Shown: positions 1 through 13,800 of the stretch, piece by piece
How the letters are laid out: each line of letters begins with the position of its first letter
How positions within the stretch are numbered: the stretch's first letter is position 1
Source: Dipylidium caninum
Lineage: Eukaryota; Platyhelminthes; Cestoda; Cyclophyllidea; Dipylidiidae
Reading direction: 5' to 3'
Assembly: GCA_017562135.1 (NCBI GenBank)
Contig: QEYB01000275.1
Location: 10,001 to 74,000 of the forward strand
DNA: 64,000 nucleotides
Position numbers and translations under genes: made by a program
Notes under the pieces: model-generated
Seen by the model: the letters and a program-made list of their open reading frames with translations, nothing else
Databases searched by the model: none
What the model was told of the DNA's origin: nothing

Positions 1-473
1 TAACCCTAACCCTAACCCTAACCCTAACCCTAACCCTAACCCTAACCCTAACCCTAACCCTAACCCTAACCCTAACCCTAACCCTAACCCTAACCCTAAC
101 CCTAACCCTAACCCTAACCCTAACCCTAACCCTAACCCTAACCCTAACCCTAACCCTAACCCTAACCCTAACCCTAACCCTAACCCTAACCCTAACCCTA
201 ACCCTAACCCTAACCCTAACCCTAACCCTAACCCTAACCCTAACCCTAACCCTAACCCTAACCCTAACCCTAACCCTAACCCTAACCCTAACCCTAACCC
301 TAACCCTAACCCTAACCCTAACCCTAACCCTAACCCTAACCCTAACCCTAACCCTAACCCTAACCCTAACCCTAACCCTAACCCTAACCCTAACCCTAAC
401 CCTAACCCTAACCCTAACCCTAACCCTAACCCTAACCCTAACCCTAACCCTAACCCTAACCCTAACCCTAACC

Positions 474-514
<41 letters not shown>

Positions 515-1680
515 CCCTAACCCTAACCCTAACCCTAACCCTAACCCTAACCCTAACCCTAACCCTAACCCTAACCCTAACCCTAACCCTAACCCTAACC
601 CTAACCCTAACCCTAACCCTAACCCTAACCCTAACCCTAACCCTAACCCTAACCCTAACCCTAACCCTAACCCTAACCCTAACCCTAACCCTAACCCTAA
701 CCCTAACCCTAACCCTAACCCTAACCCTAACCCTAACCCTAACCCTAACCCTAACCCTAACCCTAACCCTAACCCTAACCCTAACCCTAACCCTAACCCT
801 AACCCTAACCCTAACCCTAACCCTAACCCTAACCCTAACCCTAACCCTAACCCTAACCCTAACCCTAACCCTAACCCTAACCCTAACCCTAACCCTAACC
901 CTAACCCTAACCCTAACCCTAACCCTAACCCTAACCCTAACCCTAACCCTAACCCTAACCCTAACCCTAACCCTAACCCTAACCCTAACCTAACCCTAAC
1001 CCTAACCCTAACCCTAACCCTAACCCTAACCCTAACCCTAACCCTAACCCTAACCCTAACCCTAACCCTAACCCTAACCCTAACCCTAACCCTAACCCTA
1101 ACCCTAACCCTAACCCTAACCCTAACCCTAACCCTAACCCTAACCCTAACCCTAACCCTAACCCTAACCCTAACCCTAACCCTAACCCTAACCCTAACCC
1201 TAACCCTAACCCTAACCCTAACCCTAACCCTAACCCTAACCCTAACCCTAACCCTAACCCTAACCCTAACCCTAACCCTAACCCTAACCCTAACCCTAAC
1301 CCTAACCCTAACCCTAACCCTAACCCTAACCCTAACCCTAACCCTAACCCTAACCCTAACCCTAACCCTAACCCTAACCCTAACCCCCTAACCCTAACCC
1401 TAACCCTAACCCTAACCCTAACCCTAACCCTAACCCTAACCCTAACCCTAACCCTAACCCTAACCCTAACCCTAACCCTAACCCTAACCCTAACCCTAAC
1501 CCTAACCCTAACCCTAACCCTAACCCTAACCCTAACCCTAACCCTAACCTAACCCTAACCCTAACCCTAACCCTAACCCTAACCCTAACCCTAACCCTAA
1601 CCCTAACCCTAACCCTAACCCTAACCCTAACCCTAACCCTAACCCTAACCCTAACCCTAACCCTAACCCTAACCCTAACC

Positions 1681-1721
<41 letters not shown>

Positions 1722-4700
1722 CCCTAACCCTAACCCTAACCCTAACCCTAACCCTAACCCTAACCCTAACCCTAACCCTAACCCTAACCCTAACCCTAAC
1801 CCTAACCCTAACCCTAACCCTAACCCTAACCCTAACCCTAACCCTAACCCTAACCCTAACCCTAACCCTAACCCTAACCCTAACCCTAACCCTAACCCTA
1901 ACCCTAACCCTAACCCTAACCCTAACCCTAACCCTAACCCTAACCCTAACCCTAACCCTAACCCTAACCCTAACCCTAACCCTAACCCTAACCCTAACCC
2001 TAACCCTAACCCTAACCCTAACCCTAACCCTAACCCTAACCCTAACCCTAACCCTAACCCTAACCCTAACCCTAACCCTAACCCTAACCCTAACCCTAAC
2101 CCTAACCCTAACCCTAACCCTAACCCTAACCCTAACCCTAACCCTAACCCTAACCCTAACCCTAACCCTAACCCTAACCCTAACCCTAACCCTAACCCTA
2201 ACCCTAACCCTAACCCTAACCCTAACCCTAACCCTAACCCTAACCCTAACCCTAACCCTAACCCTAACCCTAACCCTAACCCTAACCCTAACCCTAACCC
2301 TAACCCTAACCCTAACCCTAACCCTAACCCTAACCCTAACCCTAACCCTAACCCTAACCCTAACCCTAACCCTAACCCTAACCCTAACCCTAACCCTAAC
2401 CCTAACCCTAACCCTAACCCTAACCCTAACCCTAACCCTAACCCTAACCCTAACCCTAACCCTAACCCTAACCCTAACCCTAACCCTAACCCTAACCCTA
2501 ACCCTAACCCTAACCCTAACCCTAACCCTAACCCTAACCCTAACCCTAACCCTAACCCTAACCCTAACCCTAACCCTAACCCTAACCCTAACCCTAACCC
2601 TAACCCTAACCCTAACCCTAACCCTAACCCTAACCCTAACCCTAACCCTAACCCTAACCCTAACCCTAACCCTAACCCTAACCCTAACCCTAACCCTAAC
2701 CCTAACCCTAACCCTAACCCTAACCCTAACCCTAACCCTAACCCTAACCCTAACCCTAACCCTAACCCTAACCCTAACCCTAACCCTAACCCTAACCCTA
2801 ACCCTAACCCTAACCCTAACCCTAACCCTAACCCTAACCCTAACCCTAACCCTAACCCTAACCCTAACCCTAACCCTAACCCTAACCCTAACCCTAACCC
2901 TAACCCTAACCCTAACCCTAACCCTAACCCTAACCCTAACCCTAACCCTAACCCTAACCCTAACCCTAACCCTAACCCTAACCCTAACCCTAACCCTAAC
3001 CCTAACCCTAACCCTAACCCTAACCCTAACCCTAACCCTAACCCTAACCCTAACCCTAACCCTAACCCTAACCCTAACCCTAACCCTAACCCTAACCCTA
3101 ACCCTAACCCTAACCCTAACCCTAACCCTAACCCTAACCCTAACCCTAACCCTAACCCTAACCCTAACCCTAACCCTAACCCTAACCCTAACCCTAACCC
3201 TAACCCTAACCCTAACCCTAACCCTAACCCTAACCCTAACCCTAACCCTAACCCTAACCCTAACCCTAACCCTAACCCTAACCCTAACCCTAACCCTAAC
3301 CCTAACCCTAACCCTAACCCTAACCCTAACCCTAACCCTAACCCTAACCCTAACCCTAACCCTAACCCTAACCCTAACCCTAACCCTAACCCTAACCCTA
3401 ACCCTAACCCTAACCCTAACCCTAACCCTAACCCTAACCCTAACCCTAACCCTAACCCTAACCCTAACCCTAACCCTAACCCTAACCCTAACCCTAACCC
3501 TAACCCTAACCCTAACCCTAACCCTAACCCTAACCCTAACCCTAACCCTAACCCTAACCCTAACCCTAACCCTAACCCTAACCCTAACCCTAACCCTAAC
3601 CCTAACCCTAACCCTAACCCTAACCCTAACCCTAACCCTAACCCTAACCCTAACCCTAACCCTAACCCTAACCCTAACCCTAACCCTAACCCTAACCCTA
3701 ACCCTAACCCTAACCCTAACCCTAACCCTAACCCTAACCCTAACCCTAACCCTAACCCTAACCCTAACCCTAACCCTAACCCTAACCCTAACCCTAACCC
3801 TAACCCTAACCCTAACCCTAACCCTAACCCTAACCCTAACCCTAACCCTAACCCTAACCCTAACCCTAACCCTAACCCTAACCCTAACCCTAACCCTAAC
3901 CCTAACCCTAACCCTAACCCTAACCCTAACCCTAACCCTAACCCTAACCCTAACCCTAACCCTAACCCTAACCCTAACCCTAACCCTAACCCTAACCCTA
4001 ACCCTAACCCTAACCCTAACCCTAACCCTAACCCTAACCCTAACCCTAACCCTAACCCTAACCCTAACCCTAACCCTAACCCTAACCCTAACCCTAACCC
4101 TAACCCTAACCCTAACCCTAACCCTAACCCTAACCCTAACCCTAACCCTAACCCTAACCCTAACCCTAACCCTAACCCTAACCCTAACCCTAACCCTAAC
4201 CCTAACCCTAACCCTAACCCTAACCCTAACCCTAACCCTAACCCTAACCCTAACCCTAACCCTAACCCTAACCCTAACCCTAACCCTAACCCTAACCCTA
4301 ACCCTAACCCTAACCCTAACCCTAACCCTAACCCTAACCCTAACCCTAACCCTAACCCTAACCCTAACCCTAACCCTAACCCTAACCCTAACCCTAACCC
4401 TAACCCTAACCCTAACCCTAACCCTAACCCTAACCCTAACCCTAACCCTAACCCTAACCCTAACCCTAACCCTAACCCTAACCCTAACCCTAACCCTAAC
4501 CCTAACCCTAACCCTAACCCTAACCCTAACCCTAACCCTAACCCTAACCCTAACCCTAACCCTAACCCTAACCCTAACCCTAACCCTAACCCTAACCCTA
4601 ACCCTAACCCTAACCCTAACCCTAACCCTAACCCTAACCCTAACCCTAACCCTAACCCTAACCCTAACCCTAACCCTAACCCTAACCCTAACCCTAACCC

Positions 4701-6973
4701 TAACCCTAACCCTAACCCTAACCCTAACCCTAACCCTAACCCTAACCCTAACCCTAACCCTAACCCTAACCCTAACCCTAACCCTAACCCTAACCCTAAC
4801 CCTAACCCTAACCCTAACCCTAACCCTAACCCTAACCCTAACCCTAACCCTAACCCTAACCCTAACCCTAACCCTAACCCTAACCCTAACCCTAACCCTA
4901 ACCCTAACCCTAACCCTAACCCTAACCCTAACCCTAACCCTAACCCTAACCCTAACCCTAACCCTAACCCTAACCCTAACCCTAACCCTAACCCTAACCC
5001 TAACCCTAACCCTAACCCTAACCCTAACCCTAACCCTAACCCTAACCCTAACCCTAACCCTAACCCTAACCCTAACCCTAACCCTAACCCTAACCCTAAC
5101 CCTAACCCTAACCCTAACCCTAACCCTAACCCTAACCCTAACCCTAACCCTAACCCTAACCCTAACCCTAACCCTAACCCTAACCCTAACCCTAACCCTA
5201 ACCCTAACCCTAACCCTAACCCTAACCCTAACCCTAACCCTAACCCTAACCCTAACCCTAACCCTAACCCTAACCCTAACCCTAACCCTAACCCTAACCC
5301 TAACCCTAACCCTAACCCTAACCCTAACCCTAACCCTAACCCTAACCCTAACCCTAACCCTAACCCTAACCCTAACCCTAACCCTAACCCTAACCCTAAC
5401 CCTAACCCTAACCCTAACCCTAACCCTAACCCTAACCCTAACCCTAACCCTAACCCTAACCCTAACCCTAACCCTAACCCTAACCCTAACCCTAACCCTA
5501 ACCCTAACCCTAACCCTAACCCTAACCCTAACCCTAACCCTAACCCTAACCCTAACCCTAACCCTAACCCTAACCCTAACCCTAACCCTAACCCTAACCC
5601 TAACCCTAACCCTAACCCTAACCCTAACCCTAACCCTAACCCTAACCCTAACCCTAACCCTAACCCTAACCCTAACCCTAACCCTAACCCTAACCCTAAC
5701 CCTAACCCTAACCCTAACCCTAACCCTAACCCTAACCCTAACCCTAACCCTAACCCTAACCCTAACCCTAACCCTAACCCTAACCCTAACCCTAACCCTA
5801 ACCCTAACCCTAACCCTAACCCTAACCCTAACCCTAACCCTAACCCTAACCCTAACCCTAACCCTAACCCTAACCCTAACCCTAACCCTAACCCTAACCC
5901 TAACCCTAACCCTAACCCTAACCCTAACCCTAACCCTAACCCTAACCCTAACCCTAACCCTAACCCTAACCCTAACCCTAACCCTAACCCTAACCCTAAC
6001 CCTAACCCTAACCCTAACCCTAACCCTAACCCTAACCCTAACCCTAACCCTAACCCTAACCCTAACCCTAACCCTAACCCTAACCCTAACCCTAACCCTA
6101 ACCCTAACCCTAACCCTAACCCTAACCCTAACCCTAACCCTAACCCTAACCCTAACCCTAACCCTAACCCTAACCCTAACCCTAACCCTAACCCTAACCC
6201 TAACCCTAACCCTAACCCTAACCCTAACCCTAACCCTAACCCTAACCCTAACCCTAACCCTAACCCTAACCCTAACCCTAACCCTAACCCTAACCCTAAC
6301 CCTAACCCTAACCCTAACCCTAACCCTAACCCTAACCCTAACCCTAACCCTAACCCTAACCCTAACCCTAACCCTAACCCTAACCCTAACCCTAACCCTA
6401 ACCCTAACCCTAACCCTAACCCTAACCCTAACCCTAACCCTAACCCTAACCCTAACCCTAACCCTAACCCTAACCCTAACCCTAACCCTAACCCTAACCC
6501 TAACCCTAACCCTAACCCTAACCCTAACCCTAACCCTAACCCTAACCCTAACCCTAACCCTAACCCTAACCCTAACCCTAACCCTAACCCTAACCCTAAC
6601 CCTAACCCTAACCCTAACCCTAACCCTAACCCTAACCCTAACCCTAACCCTAACCCTAACCCTAACCCTAACCCTAACCCTAACCCTAACCCTAACCCTA
6701 ACCCTAACCCTAACCCTAACCCTAACCCTAACCCTAACCCTAACCCTAACCCTAACCCTAACCCTAACCCTAACCCTAACCCTAACCCTAACCCTAACCC
6801 TAACCCTAACCCTAACCCTAACCCTAACCCTAACCCTAACCCTAACCCTAACCCTAACCCTAACCCTAACCCTAACCCTAACCCTAACCCTAACCCTAAC
6901 CCTAACCCTAACCCTAACCCTAACCCTAACCCTAACCCTAACCCTAACCCTAACCCTAACCCTAACCCTAACC

Positions 6974-7014
<41 letters not shown>

Positions 7015-7358
7015 CCCTAACCCTAACCCTAACCCTAACCCTAACCCTAACCCTAACCCTAACCCTAACCCTAACCCTAACCCTAACCCTAACCCTAACC
7101 CTAACCCTAACCCTAACCCTAACCCTAACCCTAACCCTAACCCTAACCCTAACCCTAACCCTAACCCTAACCCTAACCCTAACCCTAACCCTAACCCTAA
7201 CCCTAACCCTAACCCTAACCCTAACCCTAACCCTAACCCTAACCCTAACCCTAACCCTAACCCTAACCCTAACCCTAACCCTAACCCTAACCCTAACCCT
7301 AACCCTAACCCTAACCCTAACCCTAACCCTAACCCTAACCCTAACCCTAACCCTAACC

Positions 7359-7399
<41 letters not shown>

Positions 7400-9405
7400 C
7401 CCTAACCCTAACCCTAACCCTAACCCTAACCCTAACCCTAACCCTAACCCTAACCCTAACCCTAACCCTAACCCTAACCCTAACCCTAACCCTAACCCTA
7501 ACCCTAACCCTAACCCTAACCCTAACCCTAACCCTAACCCTAACCCTAACCCTAACCCTAACCCTAACCCTAACCCTAACCCTAACCCTAACCCTAACCC
7601 TAACCCTAACCCTAACCCTAACCCTAACCCTAACCCTAACCCTAACCCTAACCCTAACCCTAACCCTAACCCTAACCCTAACCCTAACCCTAACCCTAAC
7701 CCTAACCCTAACCCTAACCCTAACCCTAACCCTAACCCTAACCCTAACCCTAACCCTAACCCTAACCCTAACCCTAACCCTAACCCTAACCCTAACCCTA
7801 ACCCTAACCCTAACCCTAACCCTAACCCTAACCCTAACCCTAACCCTAACCCTAACCCTAACCCTAACCCTAACCCTAACCCTAACCCTAACCCTAACCC
7901 TAACCCTAACCCTAACCCTAACCCTAACCCTAACCCTAACCCTAACCCTAACCCTAACCCTAACCCTAACCCTAACCCTAACCCTAACCCTAACCCTAAC
8001 CCTAACCCTAACCCTAACCCTAACCCTAACCCTAACCCTAACCCTAACCCTAACCCTAACCCTAACCCTAACCCTAACCCTAACCCTAACCCTAACCCTA
8101 ACCCTAACCCTAACCCTAACCCTAACCCTAACCCTAACCCTAACCCTAACCCTAACCCTAACCCTAACCCTAACCCTAACCCTAACCCTAACCCTAACCC
8201 TAACCCTAACCCTAACCCTAACCCTAACCCTAACCCTAACCCTAACCCTAACCCTAACCCTAACCCTAACCCTAACCCTAACCCTAACCCTAACCCTAAC
8301 CCTAACCCTAACCCTAACCCTAACCCTAACCCTAACCCTAACCCTAACCCTAACCCTAACCCTAACCCTAACCCTAACCCTAACCCTAACCCTAACCCTA
8401 ACCCTAACCCTAACCCTAACCCTAACCCTAACCCTAACCCTAACCCTAACCCTAACCCTAACCCTAACCCTAACCCTAACCCTAACCCTAACCCTAACCC
8501 TAACCCTAACCCTAACCCTAACCCTAACCCTAACCCTAACCCTAACCCTAACCCTAACCCTAACCCTAACCCTAACCCTAACCCTAACCCTAACCCTAAC
8601 CCTAACCCTAACCCTAACCCTAACCCTAACCCTAACCCTAACCCTAACCCTAACCCTAACCCTAACCCTAACCCTAACCCTAACCCTAACCCTAACCCTA
8701 ACCCTAACCCTAACCCTAACCCTAACCCTAACCCTAACCCTAACCCTAACCCTAACCCTAACCCTAACCCTAACCCTAACCCTAACCCTAACCCTAACCC
8801 TAACCCTAACCCTAACCCTAACCCTAACCCTAACCCTAACCCTAACCCTAACCCTAACCCTAACCCTAACCCTAACCCTAACCCTAACCCTAACCCTAAC
8901 CCTAACCCTAACCCTAACCCTAACCCTAACCCTAACCCTAACCCTAACCCTAACCCTAACCCTAACCCTAACCCTAACCCTAACCCTAACCCTAACCCTA
9001 ACCCTAACCCTAACCCTAACCCTAACCCTAACCCTAACCCTAACCCTAACCCTAACCCTAACCCTAACCCTAACCCTAACCCTAACCCTAACCCTAACCC
9101 TAACCCTAACCCTAACCCTAACCCTAACCCTAACCCTAACCCTAACCCTAACCCTAACCCTAACCCTAACCCTAACCCTAACCCTAACCCTAACCCTAAC
9201 CCTAACCCTAACCCTAACCCTAACCCTAACCCTAACCCTAACCCTAACCCTAACCCTAACCCTAACCCTAACCCTAACCCTAACCCTAACCCTAACCCTA
9301 ACCCTAACCCTAACCCTAACCCTAACCCTAACCCTAACCCTAACCCTAACCCTAACCCTAACCCTAACCCTAACCCTAACCCTAACCCTAACCCTAACCC
9401 TAACC

Positions 9406-9446
<41 letters not shown>

Positions 9447-9540
9447 CCCTAACCCTAACCCTAACCCTAACCCTAACCCTAACCCTAACCCTAACCCTAA
9501 CCCTAACCCTAACCCTAACCCTAACCCTAACCCTAACCCT
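1..9540. repeat. Telomere, (CCCTAA)n array of about 1,590 units
   Basis: The sequence is an almost uninterrupted array of CCCTAA, so the complementary strand reads TTAGGG toward base 1. This is the ancestral animal telomere repeat and shows that base 1 lies at or near a chromosome end. Only eight units deviate, each by a small indel: an extra A at 494-496, 1701-1703, 6994-6996, 7379-7381 and 9426-9428 (giving TTTAGGG on the other strand), a missing C near 989 and near 1548, and two extra C at 1384-1388. Between about 1,703 and 6,994 every unit is perfect. The array stops in CCCT at 9540 and unique sequence starts at once. There is no degenerate zone and no subtelomeric satellite. Confidence 0.99.
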
Positions 9541-9659
9541 CTCTTTTTTCTGCGCTTCTGTCCGTCGTCGGGTTGTTTCTTTCCGTGTGTTTAATTTTTC
9601 TTTTTTCAAATTTTTCTTCCCCCCTGCGGTTTTTGGTCGATATTTTGACTCTTTTGTTT
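9541..9659 (-). other. unc-13 3' flank squeezed between stop codon and telomere
   Basis: This 119-base pyrimidine-rich stretch (plus strand; purine-rich on the minus strand) is everything between the unc-13 stop codon and the first telomere repeat. It must hold the whole 3' untranslated region unless the transcript runs into the telomere. It contains no repeat, no subtelomeric element and no canonical AATAAA on the minus strand; one ATTAAA variant is seen at 9590-9595. Confidence 0.85.
9590..9595 (-). promoter_or_regulatory. Possible unc-13 poly(A) signal (ATTAAA variant)
   Basis: The plus strand reads TTTAAT here, which is ATTAAA on the minus strand and is the commonest variant of the animal poly(A) signal. 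It lies 65-70 bases beyond the unc-13 stop codon. Cleavage 10-30 bases downstream would fall around 9560-9580, only 20-40 bases before the telomere. The G/U-rich element normally found further downstream would then have to be the telomeric UUAGGG sequence itself. This is inferred from position only. Confidence 0.4.
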
Positions 9660-10850
9660 TTAATCTTTTTCGTTTTGATTTGTTTGTGTTATTGGTACAC
9701 AGCATTCTGTTTTGACGCGCACAAACTCTCGCGCGACGTCGTCTGTTCCCAGCCGCTGTGACAGTATGCGCAACACCGTCCAGCCTGCGTCCGATTGTGT
9801 CTGTCTCCGCGTCATTGGTAATCGAACTGGTGCCGATCCACCGAGATCTAGTGCTTGCGACAGAGTAAGTAGGCTGCTCGCCACCAAGCGATCGCTGCGT
9901 CCGAAACAATAGTCCTTGACAACAAACTGCAGCTCGTACCACTCGGGGTCACTGCGATTGGAGAGGTAGCTGAAATTGTACCATTGGTTTGGCTGTTGCG
10001 CAATCAAATAATCTCCTTCATATTTTTTTTTAAAATTAATGCCTATCCTTAGTGTTTAATAATTGCAGTTATCAATACTTTTGCGGAAACTCTTTCTCAG
10101 TGTTGCGTATTCCCCTAAACCAGGTGCTGGTTCTTTTGCAATGTGGAAGGAAATGTATCTTGCCTGTGTTGAAAGAGACAGTACAAACTCCACAGATGTA
10201 AGAACTTTGGGCTACATAAAAACGTTTCTGAAGCATCACGCGCACTTACTAGACGAAAGTCTCGTTGAAAAGTGGTGAAATGGTGCCTGATTTGGACTTG
10301 GTCGCGAATCGGCGTTTGCGGTCGGTCAAAAGTGGTCCAAACAAGTAAACCTCCACAAAGGGACGAAAAACCCCAGAGATCATCACCCCACCGAGATCAG
10401 ATGCTGAGAGGACTATCAGGAAATGATTACTTTTCAGCATTTAACAGCCAATTTGTCACGTCAAACGGTTAGTTGTCTTTTTCTACCATTTTTTAATCTA
10501 CACGGCGTACCTCGTCAGTACCTTATTCTTTGCCTCTAATAATAGACAACCTCCTTCTCCCGTGAGCAAACTTACAAAATCTTTAACCATTCAATGTTTC
10601 TCGCCATCTGCATAAATTTATGAAAGTCAGTTTTTACTCTTTAGTCAGTGGTGTTTGTTATTTCTGATATGCATCGATGCTTCCCCTTATATAACAAAGT
10701 CCATGCCAAATATCCTCCCATGGAAATATGTGTGCACTAAGTTCAAATTCCTACCTTTAACAATGACTTTGTACTCTCCTGTTCCCGGGTGTTTAAAAAC
10801 TTCTACTTGAACGTTGAGGTAACCTCGGACATCGTCAGGCGCGACGGTAT
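9660..10850 (-). CDS. unc-13: unc-13 exons for the C-terminal C2C domain and stop
   Basis: Three exons, in transcription order 10755-10850, 10250-10412 and 9660-9969 (stop included), encode roughly the last 190 residues. Landmarks typical of Munc13 C2C are visible: HPGTGEYKV in the first exon, GVFRPFVEV with [11 protein letters not shown] in the second, and [12 protein letters not shown] then LRILSQR in the last. C2C contacts the vesicle membrane and bridges it to the plasma membrane. In the family it generally does not bind calcium. Phases across the three joins are 1, 2 and the stop, all consistent. This terminal domain is intact in sequence although it lies downstream of the frame break in MHD1. 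Confidence 0.95.
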
Positions 10851-13800
10851 CTACATAACGTCAAGAAAGTTTATTATTTCCAACTTCCAATGGGGTTACA
10901 AAAAGCAAACATGCAACTTCCATAAATTTAACACCTTTATGGTAGTCAAATCAGCTTTCATACCCATGATGTAGACCTCAGAAGTAACATAATCCTTGAG
11001 CAGAGCGTCTGTAGTTTGAGAATAGAGCGCCAACACTTGCTGCAGGTTATGAAGTTCTGGAGAACGTTGAAGGAAGGAGCGTTTGAGACCTCTTCCACCG
11101 GCATGAAAATAGATCTGTACAGTATCCAAGCAGCTGGTCAGAACCTCGCATTGGTAAGGACTGAGGCCTCTACTGCTAGACGGAGTTTCTCCAGCAAAAT
11201 CCTGGGACCGAATACCCAAAAATTAAGAGGCGCGGTGACATAAGTAATTCGAGAAAAAAAATCTTTTACCTGAAGAATTTTAGTCGCTGAGACGTTGTGT
11301 CCCACATGACTTAGAAGACTTTGGGCTCCACCAATCAATTTAGCCGAGGTTGTATTCTTAGGATTAACTAACCCTGTTGAGGCGATCTTGGAATGATGGG
11401 GAGATATAGTTAAATAGCACATTGAATTAACTAATCGGCAGTTAATAAACACAGGAGCAAAAATTCGCGCTGTAGGTAGAGTAAAAAAAAATGCTCTAAC
11501 ATTCATAACTGATTTCTTATTAGGGCTTTTCAGGTGGTCATTTTATACCGCATTGTCATTGAGATGATATCATGCAATGAAAATGTGAGATTGCGGTGCA
11601 TGTATAGCTGTCCAGAGATGTAGGAATTATGTAGGACGTAACCGATGATATCAAAAATGCGACACTTTTAATCTGATTACGCCTGTCCCTGGTTGTCTCG
11701 GGGCACCGGCTTGCGAGTATCAAATGTGTACTTCCTGTTCTGACTATTCTGCAATATACAAACCCAATTTTTGAAGTAGACAGCATTCTTTGTCACCTTG
11801 CCCAGAGGACCTCCGTGCACTCATGTTCGAGCAATATATACAAAGGAGCCAATGTGATATATTGCACTCAGCACTTCAACTATAATGGCAGAAGGCCAGA
11901 ATGCCCGTTTAAGTAGACATTTGAGTTCAAGAGTGACGAAAATCTTCACACAGACACGTAAATTCAGAAGAGCGTCAAGAAATTTTCGGGGAATTTTGTT
12001 GCCTCACTTGTTTGGCATTTGATACACCCGGTAAAACCACTAGTTTCTCCGTGTTCTTCATGGTAATTCGCCAAAGTTCCTGCGGTATGAAAAAACAACA
12101 GAGACTAACAAACCTACGCAACTGAGAAGCAAGTAATAATGGAGAACTCCAACTTATGTGCTGTTTTCACCTTGAGAAGACGCTTGAGGACTGTCTTTTC
12201 ACACGAATTGGCCTGTGCTGATAACACCAACTCAAAATAGTCCATGAGAGGTCGCAGACAATTTTCGCAATCGGCCTCCATCTGGTCCCCTCCACGGCCT
12301 CCGCTCGCCTCCTTACACTACACCATACATCCGATGATAATACGGTAATCATTACTACGAAAATTTATAATGTCTGGTTAATCACCTACCGATTGAAGAA
12401 GATGGCTCATTTCAAGGACATTCTTTTGAATGTCATCCTCAAATTCCACAGCGAAGGAAGAGACGAGCCGATCAACGGAATTTTTTAGACGGACCTGGAG
12501 TTGCGTAAGCTGTTTTCGAGTCTCTTCGTGGAGGTTAAAGCTGGATAGAGAAAAGAGTCAAAGCCAGAATCTAAACGCATTTTCAAGGGACGTTCTTTCA
12601 ATATCCTAGTTTCCATTTAAAAACTCACTCCTCTCCTTCCATCGCCTCATAAACTTTTTCCAACTGGACACGAAGCTGTTGAGTGTTGTTGATAAGGATG
12701 GAGGCTATACGAGGGTCGCTCTTGAAATGAGCAAAATCTTTGTTGGACGCTCTCGGAGTAGGCGAGCAAAACCTTTTCCACGGTCTGAAATTATCAACGT
12801 TCAGCCTGCCTAGCTGAAATGGTTGCCTCATCTTCTCATCAGTCAGCAATTTAAGCACTTTCAAGAATACATTTATCATTTGTCTGGTTGAATTTGAAGA
12901 AATTATCTGGCGACTTAATAACTATAACCCATTAAGAATTTTACTCATTTTTTTGATTAATTACAAAGACTAACTAGTTGAATTATTTGACAGCCTTAAT
13001 TAGTAGTGTTTTAGTCGATAATGTTGTTAGTCTTAAACAGGATAGGCAAAAGACTCCGACGGAGAATTTCCTCGCCAACGCCATGAACCTATGAATAATG
13101 GGGACTTCTAGAGGAAATAAATAAATCGCAAGAGTAGAAGTAAGTAGACATCGGGTGTTTAGACAGAGTAGACGTCAGACTTTAACGGTCGAAAAGTGTA
13201 CCTGCGCAAAACGGTGCATATAATTTGCCTCTACAGCTCGATCTGGACACTCCAACTTCCGAATAACGTCAAAGCACTGATTGAGCTGAGTGAATACGTC
13301 AACCACGGAGTTCGAATAAAGTGCATGTTCACTGGAACGCTGAAAACCGTCACGCTTGTCCCTCTCATAGGCGTTGCGGAGGTAAACTTCCGAAACTTCA
13401 TCATTTTCTCCCAACCACAGCATCACCAACGGCTCGAACCACCTGCAAGTGCAACCAAACGTCCGGTGTCAGTGGTACCCTAAGTTGAGGACTCTGCTCT
13501 ACTGTTATTCTTTTCATTCCATCGTACCCTATGTCATGCTCAGGGGATATCCTAAAACAAACCGATGCCCCGACAATGTATTAAGCTCCTGAGGATGCTA
13601 TCTCTTTACAATACGGCTTAAGACTATTAGCTCTAGTTTTAGGGGTAGTTTCAAGAGATATGTCAATCTGGCATTTTAGTGAAGGTTAGCACAGATCCAA
13701 GAAGAAATTTGGGAAGGCTAACCTGGGATACTCCGGATCTTCCTCTTTTCTGTTTTTTCGGCTGGGTCTAACATAGGTGTTGTAGAACCATTTGATACGG

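Noticed and set aside
9424..9942. Minus-strand frame running from the last unc-13 exon into the telomere as (Arg-Val)n, ended by the TTTAGGG variant at 9424-9428
   Set aside because: It starts at GTG, overlaps the true unc-13 frame, and exists only because the repeat has no stop in that frame. It would be relevant only if read-through RNA were translated.
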